Shown piece by piece: positions 54,939-64,000 of a stretch of 64,000 nucleotides of DNA. How positions within the stretch are numbered: the first letter of the stretch is position 1; each line of letters starts with the position of its first letter. Made by a program: the position numbers and the translations under genes. The notes under the pieces were generated by a model. The model saw nothing but the letters and a program-made list of their open reading frames with translations. It had not been told where the DNA came from and ran no database searches. Origin of the DNA: Labia minor (taxonomy: Eukaryota > Arthropoda > Insecta > Dermaptera > Spongiphoridae); NCBI GenBank assembly GCA_963082975.1, contig OY720344.1, positions 74,202,053-74,266,052 on the forward strand. The letters are read 5' to 3'.

Positions 54939-57900
54939 CTAAATAAAAAGATATTTTAATTAAATAAAATTTTAACATTGTTTAGAAATTGTATTATAAT
55001 GAAAAAGAAAAACAAATTCAGTAGTACTATGTTAAAAATACAAATGAACCCTTCATTTTCATTCAACAATAAAAAAATAAACTTTACCGTTTTATTGACA
55101 AATAATTAGTCAATTTTTTTTATGAATTTAATACATTATTAATTCATATATATAAAAGAGTTTGATTATGAAAAGTTATTTCCAGTTTATTTTCATATAT
55201 TTCTATGAAATCTGAATTTTAACGTTTCGGTGTCCATTTCGGTGCCATTTTCAGGAGAATTTTGAGAAGAACATTTTCACAAAACACATGGAAATAACCA
55301 ATAAATAACTTTTCATAAATTTATTTATATATATAATTACATCTAAATATTTATAAATAATTTAATAAATTATACAACTCTATAAGTAAAAGATTACAAC
55401 ATATTTAGACTCAGACACGAATGCTGACATAGACATAGTTTTGAATAATAAAAATCAGTAATAGAAAAAAAAACAGAAAGGTTTCTGCATATATTAGGAG
55501 AATTGGGCCTTAAATTTCATAAATGATCAATTAAAGTATTTATTTTTATCATTATATATAAAAGTTCTCAATTGTAAAACCCAAATCTTGAACTGCTTTC
55601 CCTTCTATCACTCCTTTCAATCACATTTTTAAATTTAATTCATTTTATCTATCAAATCAATACTTATGGGTTTTATTTTTATTTATGTTATTTCAAGCCG
55701 AAAGAAAGATGTTTAATTCTTAAAAAATCATTTTAATTTTTTATTTATTTATTAAATTTTTAATAAGATATAAATTTATAAGGAACATTTGAATAAATCA
55801 TAAAAAAAAAATAAAGATACTAAGAGTAAATGGTAAAATTCTTTTAATTCTCTACAGTTAAGGGGGAGAACTGAAAGGTAAACCCTCCTGCTCAATCATT
55901 CGATTTAATTGTTACCTACAAATATCATGGTCAATCTGGTAAATATAGACTAAACATAAAATTATATTTACCCTATATATTATTAAAAAAGTATTATAAC
56001 CTACATAAATTTGAAGGAGGTTTTATATTAATGTTTGTTTTAATTTTATTTACTTTGAAAAATTAAATAAAGACCTTACCTGAAGCCTGCATGCGTGTTC
56101 GAATTAGTGCTAAAGGATAAGTGAATATTTGCCCAGTGATTGATGAAATACACGAACACGAAATAATCTGATAAAATGGTAATTGAACATTTGGTCCTTG
56201 CATATCGTCATCCCCTAATTGGCCAGTTCTTTTGAAAAAATTCCGTTTCAATGTCTAAAACATAAAATAACATTTTATATAAAATACAAAAATTTCTAGA
56301 GATGAATTATATCAAACCGAAGTGTATAGAGTTACAATTTACAAACTAATATTTTAAATAACTAACTAATAATTATGTTATTATGGTATTTGATCAAGAT
56401 TACGTATAATAATTTGATTTTTTATTTAAAAAAAATTATTAATAAAAATAAATTATTGATACATTTAAAATAAATAAACTGTTCTCTGTTAAATGTTTTT
56501 ATCCTGTTTGCAGTATATTTTTTTTGCAATTAAATACTTTTAGTTATGAAAATAAAATAATATAATTATTAATATTTGAGCATGAAACTGAAGAGCCACA
56601 TGACGCTCATCATTATAAATTCCAATTACTCTTGTTTGTATATAATACTAATCTATAATTATTTATTTTTTATTTTACTTCCAGATTTTATTCTATTCAT
56701 CATTGTTTTGTATTAATCCAAGAATATGTATGATTTTTTAAATCATAAATTATAATCTAATAGCAATAGTTGTTTTAGAGGTCTATCAGGCTCTTAAACA
56801 TTTTCGATTTTTCAATATGGCTCTAAGTATCACCAAGTGTGCCCACCCCTGTTATATTATTTCAGAACTGTGCCCGACTATTGAAAAAGGTTGCTGACCC
56901 CTGGTTATTATCATAATTACAGTCTATTATAGGTAAGTAAATAACTTTACCCTTAACTTTTTCTTTGTGTGGCGCCAAATTTTTAAACCGTTAAAAGTAT
57001 GCCGCGGTAAAAAAAGGATGAGAATCACTGAACTAATATGTTACTATATTATTTTTAATATTTATCTGAATTTTGGTTAAATTTACATTTCGACATTTTT
57101 ACAAATAATAATAAATAAGGAGTTGAAATGGAAAAAATTGAATTCTTTCAAATGCACCAGTTTTTTTTTTTATGGATGAGTGTATTTTTCACTCTTTTAT
57201 GTTTGAGATATTTACAGTATATATTTCAGTTCATAATTTTATAGGTGGAATGTCAAGATTTGGATTCCGGATGATAGTTTCCGAACCGGAAGCAATGTTA
57301 GCGTGTATTAATAAATGAATAATTGTTTTTTTTTTGTTTGCATATGATTTAAACCAATTTAATAAATCCTTTTGATTTCCAAATTGTATATATTTTTACG
57401 TAAAAATAAAAATTAGGTTTCCTATACATTTTTGTATTCTTTTCATTATAACAAATAACCATCAAGGTCGTTTGGATTAACCATCTGGAAAATATTCTCA
57501 TTTTTTTTTACACTTCAGTCTTTTCACTTTTCATTTGAATAATAATAATATAATTATATCAGAGGAAAGTAGAATTTAAAATTAATTATGCTATTTCATT
57601 CGCATATACAAATGGATTAGATTTTCAGGAAAAAATATATAAACATTTCATTTGATTTACTCATTGTAATAGACACTACATATTTTACAATTTATTTTAA
57701 ATACAATTTCATTTCAATTTTGTCATGTTCATTTTATATTAGACAAGTTAATTATTAATATATATTTTAATATATATATATACTATATATATAATTAGAA
57801 AATTCTTTAGAGCTAAATCATTTCATTTCATTTAACATGTGATTAATTTTTGTTTTCAAATGATTTCATTTGATATTTTAATATTTAACATGGATAATAT

Positions 57901-59904
57901 TTAATTATAATCTATTTATTAATAAATGAAAAAAATTATCGGAATACTTATGATATAAATTCAATGATATTGACAGTAGGTTGACATTTTTTTAAAATTA
58001 TTTATCTTAAAATAATTTCCAATACATTTGTCTTGTATAATAATTAAAGGTTAGTTTTTTATAAAAAGATAAAACACAAGAAATCTTTTTGGATAATTTT
58101 ACTTTTATTTCTCAACACAATCTCCTTTTAGCTGGGCATATTTTTACCACTGTTTCTCTAAATTTTTTAAGCCATATAAAAAGTAGGATTTCGCAAGGTC
58201 TTCAAGATCCTTTAAACATCCACTACTGTTCCATAGTTTTTAGTGTTCAATTTGATTTGGATCTCTTTTAATATTAAACTTTTTAAATAGAAATGTTGAA
58301 TAACCCCAAGAAACTCGTATCTTCATTTTCTAAATAAACAAAAGTTTAGTTCTTCAATCGATTGAGATAATGAAACTACGTGATGGATATTGGTGAAGCT
58401 TTAACAACAGTCTAGTGAGGTATGAATCTTAAACAAAGTCTTTTTCGAAATTACGAGTGTCATCTTTTGTAGTTTTTGATCGAAAATCTCGTATAATATA
58501 ATATTTAGTGCATATATCTTATCTTGTGAATTAAATTTAATATATATGAGAATATAAATTGCTTAGAAACAAAATAAACTTTTAATTTCAAAATAAACTG
58601 CCAATCACAAAATTATCACTACGATAAGTTAAAAACTGAACTAATATTTACTTTCAAGATATTAAAATATTAATATATAAAATAAGATTTTATTGTTAAT
58701 AAGTTATTTGAAGTATAATAATATTATTTATTTATTTTTTAAGTTGATATTTAACATAATTTAGATAACCAACATAGTTTTTTACCCAAACTACTAAAAC
58801 CAAAAATTATTGAGACATTCGGAAAGTCATTTCGTTTTTTTCGTGAAAATGAATTACCATTTGCGAGTTTCGAATAAATATTTTATTAAATTATATATTG
58901 GTCATTCTGGTCCTACACCTTTAGTCATCTTTCAGGTAGTAGTGTGATTCTAGGCTCATAAAAGTTTTGGTCCTTGCAGACAAAACAAAATAATAATAAT
59001 ATAATCAGAAGGCGCCAGATTGGAGACTATGGTTGGCGTGGTACTGCCCTATTCAGGCTGTAAAAGCTTTTGGTGGGTTACCATATACAGGTCTCGTATT
59101 CAATTGGCCTTCCGGAACGTGGATCATCTCGGAGATCAAAATTTCCAGAGCAAAATTTTGCAAACCAGTTTTGGCAATAAATTCTCTCCAATCAATTTTT
59201 TTCTGGCTTGAACAGTATTCTTACCTTTTCTGTAATAAAAAATCTGGAGTGTCTCCTCTCGACTATCTCGCAAATTTGAATTGGATTAATTAACATATAT
59301 ATTATATTAAAATGAATTAAATTATAAATTAAAATTAATAAATAATATTTATTAAACCAGCGAGTGTTTGGCTTTTTGGTGATGGCACTACGTCACGTGC
59401 TGGCACGTGATTGCCAGTCATTAATTAGTGAAAATGACTCAGGCACCTTCAAAACGTATAAAAAGATCAAAATTTCGATATCGAAAATTTTTATGATCTT
59501 GCGAGATACTAGTAAAAAGTAAAATATGACAATTGCTTATTGCTCTCCATATTTAAAAGAGAACAAACTGAAAACTATTGCATAAAATTACTTGAATTTC
59601 TTCATTCATAACCCTGTTATGTCAGCTCTCAAAAGATATAATGTTTATACGGCTTAAGTGTGAAGTTAGAAATTAATCCTCTGTCGGGAAAAAATGAAAT
59701 TACTTTTCGAACAACCAAATAATAAAATAATACCTCGTAAATTCCAAGATCAATTCCAGCATAAAACAAAACTCCACAAAGATTTGGCAAAAATCCCTGA
59801 TAAAAAGTTCGAATGCCGCCACACCGTAACATTTTTAAAAATAATTGGATTATATTAATATTATAATCATGACATAGATCGATTGTAATTCGCGTACGCA
59901 TTGT
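54757..59904 (-). CDS. SCaMC: Mitochondrial carrier (SLC25), SCaMC-like: last three exons
   Basis: Exons 59904-59734, 56254-56080 and 54938-54757 join in frame (171+175+182 nt, 175 codons plus TAG). They cover the second half of carrier repeat 2 (GFLPNLCGVLFYAGIDLGIY) and repeat 3 with TGQIFTYPLALIRTRMQAS and KVLPAISLTYYFYE. The YPLALIRTRMQ form, with Leu at the usual acidic position, and the KVLPA ending are typical of the calcium-regulated ATP-Mg/phosphate carriers of the inner membrane. The 5' exons (EF-hands if a true SCaMC, repeat 1, start of repeat 2) are not in the 4.1 kb up to the window edge and must lie beyond base 64000. The paralog is uncertain; there is no link to ATPalpha. Confidence 0.85.
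54939..56079 (-). other. SCaMC-like carrier intron (1.1 kb)
   Basis: AT-rich. A block with AATCAGTAATAGAAAAAAAA at about 55445-55490 is repeated near 54240-54295, outside the gene. An imperfect inverted repeat around 55140-55330 includes CATTTTCAGGAGAATTTTGA. No coding sequence. Confidence 0.6.
56080..56254 (-). CDS. SCaMC: SCaMC-like carrier, penultimate exon
   Basis: Acceptor TGTTTTAG, donor GTAAGG, phase 0 in and phase 1 out. It codes TLKRNFFKRTGQLGDDDMQG, then the fifth transmembrane helix and the signature YPLALIRTRMQAS of repeat 3. Confidence 0.9.
56790..57040. repeat. hAT-like terminal fragments
   Basis: Read on the minus strand there are CAGGGGTCAGCAACCTTTTT and CAGGGGTGGGCACAC, plus CAGTGATTCTCATCC at 57014-57028: three hAT-style ends within 250 bp and no matching partners. 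They look like nested, decayed MITEs. Confidence 0.5.
58085..58270 (-). pseudogene. Mariner transposase C-terminal fragment
   Basis: The minus strand reads GLKNLEKQW, then KYAQLKGDCVEK before a stop, matching the mariner ending of the type RW.KC..LNGDYVEK. An internal stop in place of the residue before KYAQ shows decay. Confidence 0.55.
58811..59215 (-). pseudogene. Mariner relic: HTH fragment and terminal region
   Basis: On the minus strand 59092-59170 codes NWFAKFCSGNFDLRDDPRSG then RPIE, a clear mariner second helix-turn-helix and linker. Downstream sequence is frameshifted. The end near 58811 reads TTATTGAGACATTCGGAAAG, which has the look of a mariner terminal repeat. Most of the catalytic domain is deleted. 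Confidence 0.65.
59244..59513 (-). mobile_element. 0.6-kb dispersed repeat, copy 4 (internally deleted)
   Basis: Both ends are kept (CTGGAGTGTCTCC at the left, GCGAGATACTAGT at the right), but the core, about 320 bp including the TG-rich stretch, is missing. It lies 221 bp from a carrier exon. Confidence 0.7.
59734..59904 (-). CDS. SCaMC: SCaMC-like carrier, earliest exon in the window
   Basis: Acceptor CAATTTCAG, donor GTATTA, phase 0 at both ends, 57 codons. It begins TMRTR, just after the Pro of the repeat-2 signature, and includes FYQGFLPNLCGVLFYAGIDL then GIYE, the fourth transmembrane helix of carriers. Confidence 0.88.
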
Positions 59905-60028
59905 CTGAAATTGAGAAAAAAAATTATGCAAAGTTAAAATATTATATAATAATTTTTATTAAAAATAAAAAAATTAAAATTTATTATTAAAAATAATATA
60001 TATATTATATACTTTTATATACTATATA

Positions 60029-61021
60029 GGGGAGAGTGGTGATACTTGGTCCCCACTTTGGTTTTTTACCGACCGACGATAGTAAGGGAGGTATTGTTTC
60101 ATATATTTCGGGCTATATTCGTGAATTTGAAATTCTGTTTGAACGAGTTGATGACATGGTTCCTTACATTCCACTTGGCACCAGGTTTGTAACCAATAAC
60201 TTTCATGATTACGAAAAAAGTGATGTTAATTGTAATGTACTCCCAAGGATCAAGTATCCCTCATGTGAGGGATACTTGATCCCTTGGAGTGGGATACTTG
60301 TTCCCGGGGATTTGTACTCGTTGTGGGGACTGCCACTTATAAGCAGGGCGGACGCTAGCCGCTCATAGTGTGATAATATATATTTTCCCTTGTGTCACTT
60401 AAAATTACTTATTTTAAACGATAACTAATATATATCCCTCATATAAGTAGCAACGGGTATAAATACCCGCCCCGCTTATAAGTGGCAGTCCCCGCAACGG
60501 GTACAAATACCCGCCCCGCTCATAGTGTGTTAATATATAAATAATACAACAATAATAATTATCAAAATTGCCTTTTTAAAAGGAGAATCTCGTGGTGGGT
60601 GATACTTGATCCCAGGATCAAGTATCACTTAACGCTAAGGGATCAACTATCCCCCACTTAACATAAAAAATTAATAAATTGGAAAATGTCAAAAAAGTCG
60701 GTCTGTACGAAAAAGCTATGTCATTGTAAATAGCCAATAAAAGGTGCAATTTAAATGTATCAACCAATTCTTTACAACATATAACACAAGAAAATAATAT
60801 GACTTACCGTTAAGTTGAAAAAAAACTTTGAGGTAGCAGTTAAAAGAATATATATATTATTGGTCTATGTCATCAACTCAAGCGGCTACCATTACACGGA
60901 TTCGATAAATAAACAACACTACCACCGAGTGATGCCAACAAAACGGCGACAAAACGTTCTAAGACGGGAAATTTCAAGGGGGATCAAGTATTACCCAGGA
61001 TCAAGTATCACCACTCTCCCC
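60029..61021. mobile_element. TA-flanked transposon with GGGGAGAGTGGTGATACTTG ends, 993 bp
   Basis: Perfect 20-bp terminal inverted repeats, TA next to each. The sub-terminal motif GTGATACTTGATCC recurs as two internal palindromes (60243-60287 and 60599-60628) and again near the right end. A second inverted pair with GGCAGTCCCCGC and GGACTGCCACTTATAAGC lies at about 60323-60510. The forward frame 60036-60368 overlaps these repeats and is unlikely to be a gene. Non-autonomous; superfamily uncertain. Confidence 0.75.
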
Positions 61022-61122
61022 TATTAATTACTTCTACTAGTGACATATCAAAGAATGTAATACAAAAAATTCAATCCAGTGTCATGATAGTATACTATTC
61101 GATCAGTCGTATTGTTTATAGG

Positions 61123-61566
61123 TAGACTTGCCATACGTCCCGGTTTCGCCGGTTGTTGAAATTGTCCCGGTTTAGATTCAGGGCACAGTTTCTTGGAAAT
61201 AATTGAGCAAAATTATTAGATCAGAGAATGATTAATCTGCTCTTGTGTGATTAGTAACGTTTTGGCAAGTAACACAGTAATACAAATTTTTTGAACCAAA
61301 ATTTTCATTGGGAAAAACCAAATGTGAGGCTATAATATTAAATGTAATAGGGCCTTTAGCACTGGAAGAATTAAAGAATGATTTAATAAATGCAAACTTT
61401 GTTGCACTAAGTATGGATGCTTATTATCTATTCTATATTTTAAGTGTTTTTTACATTACTGTTTTCATAACCCCCCTCCCCCCCCCCCCGAAGCCGACCT
61501 CCCTAAACCTAAAGTAAAATAGACAGAACTGTCCCGGTTGGTCCGTGAAAAAATATGGCAACCCTA
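61123..61566 (+). mobile_element. hAT element remnant with intact 8-bp target duplication
   Basis: TTTATAGG precedes (61115-61122) and follows (61567-61574) the element exactly. The ends read TAGACTTGCCATACGTCCCG and, inverted, TAGGGTTGCCATA with later GGGACAG. Inside, 61305-61424 codes GKTKCEAIILNVIGPLALEE then LKNDLINANFVALSMDA, an hAT-type transposase segment. A poly-C run near 61480 follows. Confidence 0.85.
61305..61424 (+). pseudogene. hAT transposase fragment inside the 61123-61566 element
   Basis: The pattern TKCEAIILNVIGPLA.EE..ND then NFVALSMDA matches the region leading to the first catalytic Asp of ZBED-like hAT transposases. Only about 40 codons survive. Confidence 0.65.
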
Positions 61567-61872
61567 TTTATAGGTTATTGATCGTAATAGGTATTTATTC
61601 GTAAAAAGACTCATGACTAAATTCCGACAAAATGTATAAAATTTCTCTTATTGGTGTAAATTTCATCATTTATATATATATATATATTTAAAACAAATAC
61701 ATGCTTAGTTTATTCCTATTTATTTTTGAATATTGATTCTTTAATGAATTTGCATTTAGATATTTGAATACTCGAGTATTTCCTAAGTCGTACATGGGTT
61801 AGATTCCAAAGTCGTACCTAATATTACTTAGGTTTAGTACACTTTAACTAATTATATATTTTTAGTGTAGCT

Positions 61873-61963
61873 TTAACACGTTTCCGCCGGCATGTACCAC
61901 CGGTGGATCATGCCGCCACATAAAATAAATATACAAATTATGGAGCCGGTGGGAACGTGTTAA
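61873..61963. mobile_element. 91-bp piggyBac-like mini-element
   Basis: TTAA at both ends (61873-61876 and 61960-61963), then CACGTTTCCGCCGGC and its inverted partner CACGTTCCCACCGGC. TTAA target sites and TTAACACGTT-type ends are typical of piggyBac relatives. The centre (61888-61915) is a near-perfect GC-rich palindrome. Confidence 0.6.
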
Positions 61964-62033
61964 ATAATATAACTAAAGTTATTTCATGCAATTACAAAAG
62001 TATTTCTATTGTCACAAGACTTGAGGCGTTTTA

Positions 62034-62583
62034 GGCCCGATTCACACACAAGTGGCGTATGGCACTGGCGTGGTTTTGCCGTGGTTCTGATCAGCTAGTA
62101 AAATATATATATAAAGATATATATATAAAAGAAAAAATTATAAAAATTATATAAAAATAAATTGACATTAAATAAATAAATCAAAATCAGAGAGAGGCGT
62201 ATATATAAATATATATATATATATGAAAGAAAAAATTATAAAAATTATATAAAAATAAATTGACATTAAATAAATAAATCAAAATCAGAGAGAGGCGTTA
62301 ACAATGATGATAACACAAAAAACACGTTTTTAAAATTAAATGCTGGCAAAATATAAAATTTGATTAAAAAGTTGAAATGAATAATGAAATGGTCTAGAAG
62401 TGGCGTGCCAGTCCTACGAGCCACCGGTGGCGTCGGAGTGGAGTGGTCTTCGTGCCATTTTCCTCGCCTCCAACACGCCATATCTGTGTGTATTGAGTCA
62501 TAAGCTAACGCAATTACATTAACAAACCTGTTCCACGCCAGAACCACGCCAGTGCCATACGCCACTTGTGTGTGAATCGGGCC
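62034..62583. mobile_element. PIF/Harbinger-like MITE, 550 bp
   Basis: Perfect terminal inverted repeats of about 42 bp begin GGCCCGATTCACACACAAGT. The 3-bp target duplication TTA (62031-62033 and 62584-62586) is the PIF/Harbinger pattern. Inside is a 98-bp tandem duplication (62103-62200 and 62201-62298). No transposase; the minus-strand open frames only read through the repeats. Confidence 0.75.
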
Positions 62584-63549
62584 TTAGGTAGAGAGAACTG
62601 AAAAGAAATTATGATCCATTGCTCAAAATGTGATAAATGAGTGTATAGTTTATGTGCTGCAAAACAACACAGGATTATGTTTGTCATGTCTATTAGTAAA
62701 TAATTGATTAAGTCAAAAAAAAATAAATACTTGTATTTCTTCAATGGTTTGACTTAGAACACATGTGTTCGATTCCACTTTTTTTAAGAAAATTTCTTGT
62801 GTTTTGAAAATTATATAATAAATAATTTTATTTTTATTTCTTAAAAACATTTTTCTTTCTTTTTAAAGGTCCATTAAATAATATATCTGTCTTAGGGAGT
62901 ACGTCTAACGAAACCTTCCCCTAAATCCGTAATATCAATTATCACCTATGGTAAATGTTTTCGAGTATTAAGGTCACCAGCTTTTGAATAATTTTACGTT
63001 CTGGGAATGAATGAAGCACTCTAATAAATTATACAGTGTTAGTAGGTATAATATACAAATCTACTGTACCGAGTATTTACATAGAAATTATTTATAACAG
63101 AAAGAACTTTGAAAATAATTTTCTAAGGGCAATTTTATTCATTTTTATGTATTTTTAATAAAGAATGAGTTGATATAATATGCATTCATTTATTTAATTT
63201 TTTTTTTTTTGTTAAATAGACAATGTAATTTATTTTTAAGTGTTAAATAAATAAAAGTATGTTTTTTTTAGATATGATTAAAATATATTATTAAATTTTC
63301 GAGGATACAATTGTCATTTATTAGATTTTATGTTATTTTAAAAAAAAAATAATCTTTTCTAATTAACATTTTTAAAAGTATATTTGATACAAATATTGAC
63401 TATTATTGAAATAGTAGATGAAGCTAACATAAATTAAAGTAAATCCATATGGCTGATAAAAAAAGTAGAAAAATGTAAAATAAAAATATAATCAAAAAAT
63501 AAATTAAAAATTTTTTCATTGATTAAATTGCAATTATGTTAAGATATTA

Positions 63550-63956
63550 CGAGGGTGGGGTGAAAAGTTTCCGGCCTGACCAAGAAAAACGATCATTTTT
63601 GCTTTATTTTTCTACATTCAAGATAGCTGAGACCTGTACGATGTCAACTGAACGTGTGCGAAATATTTTGCACAACCATTTGACATGACAAGCTGTGTGG
63701 AAGGTGGGTGCCGCCTTTGCTAACGTTAGACCAAAAACTGCTTCGAAAAACCATTTCTACCGACAATTTGGCGCTGAAGGCGTAATCCAAACGAATTTTT
63801 GCGTCGATTCATAACTGTTGATGAGACTTAAATAAAATTAATTAATTAACTAAATGTATCAGTGTTGATGGAGATTATGTTGAAAAATAAAGCAAAAAAA
63901 AAATTTAAAAACATCGTTTTTCTTAGTCAGGCCGGAAACTATTCACCCCACCATCG
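63550..63956 (+). mobile_element. Mariner-derived MITE, 407 bp
   Basis: Terminal repeats of about 43 bp (CGAGGGTGGGGTGAAAAGTT against CGATGGTGGGGTGAATAGTT) are flanked by TA. Internal fragments on the plus strand code MSTERVRNILHNHLT (63641-63685), a linker, and in another frame EFLRRFITVDET (about 63795-63830), which holds the first catalytic Asp of mariner. Stops and frameshifts separate them. Confidence 0.8.
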
Positions 63957-64000
63957 TATCTACGTATATAATTAATTAATTAATTAATAATTTGAAAAAT

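Larger units (their letters stand above)
56255..59733 (-). other. SCaMC-like carrier intron (3.5 kb) with transposon relics
   Basis: Carries hAT-like end fragments (56790-57040), two mariner fragments on the minus strand (about 58085-58270 and 58811-59215) and a shortened copy of the dispersed repeat (59244-59513). The rest is AT-rich without recognised features. Confidence 0.7.

Noticed and set aside
60036-60368. 110-codon forward frame in the GGGGAGAG transposon
   Set aside because: Reads through the element's palindromes and nested repeats; no transposase motif.
62266-62744. Minus-strand frames near the Harbinger-like MITE
   Set aside because: They translate the terminal inverted repeat and flank; no protein similarity.

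Overview
The window reads as nuclear DNA of an arthropod, probably pancrustacean. It is extremely AT-rich, with long AT-rich introns, GT-AG splicing and dense mariner, hAT and other DNA-transposon remains. The N-terminal exons of its main gene match the arrangement of insect ATPalpha. The sequence does not name the species; an AT-rich crustacean such as a parasitic copepod would fit, but that is a guess.

Region 1 (about 4.0-41 kb, + strand) is a complete Na+/K+-ATPase alpha-subunit gene. I could join exons in frame from an ATG at 4657 to a stop at 37188, giving 1035 codons with the N-terminal exon at 9966-10046 and 1008 without it. A relatively GC-rich island (4040-4560) precedes the ATG and holds a perfect CRE palindrome. 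The most striking feature is a run of four homologous 95-nt exons (30808-33926). All have the same splice phase and all encode the stretch after transmembrane segment M6. They must be mutually exclusive, because including two breaks the reading frame. A 17/18-bp hairpin and several pyrimidine tracts lie between them. About 3.8 kb of possible 3' UTR with several poly(A) signals follows.

Region 2 (about 41-54 kb) has no recognisable host gene. It is a nest of transposon pieces: a palindromic Tc1/mariner-superfamily element, a Ty3/gypsy reverse-transcriptase fragment, an R1-like LINE fragment, hAT remnants, tRNA-like SINE units inside inverted repeats, and several dispersed repeat families. An unassigned frame at 53073-53708 is open for about 219 codons except for one in-frame TAG.

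Region 3 (54757-59904, - strand) holds the last three exons of a mitochondrial carrier gene, most like the calcium-regulated ATP-Mg/phosphate carriers (SCaMC). Its 5' exons must lie beyond base 64000. The carrier introns and upstream flank hold mariner fragments, a G-rich-terminus transposon with internally repeated terminus motifs, an hAT element with a perfect 8-bp target duplication, a Harbinger-like MITE, a piggyBac-like mini-element and a mariner MITE.

The two host genes are not functionally linked in any way visible here. The sodium pump works at the plasma membrane with a beta subunit; the carrier works in the mitochondrial inner membrane. No CRISPR array, rRNA or intact tRNA gene was seen.
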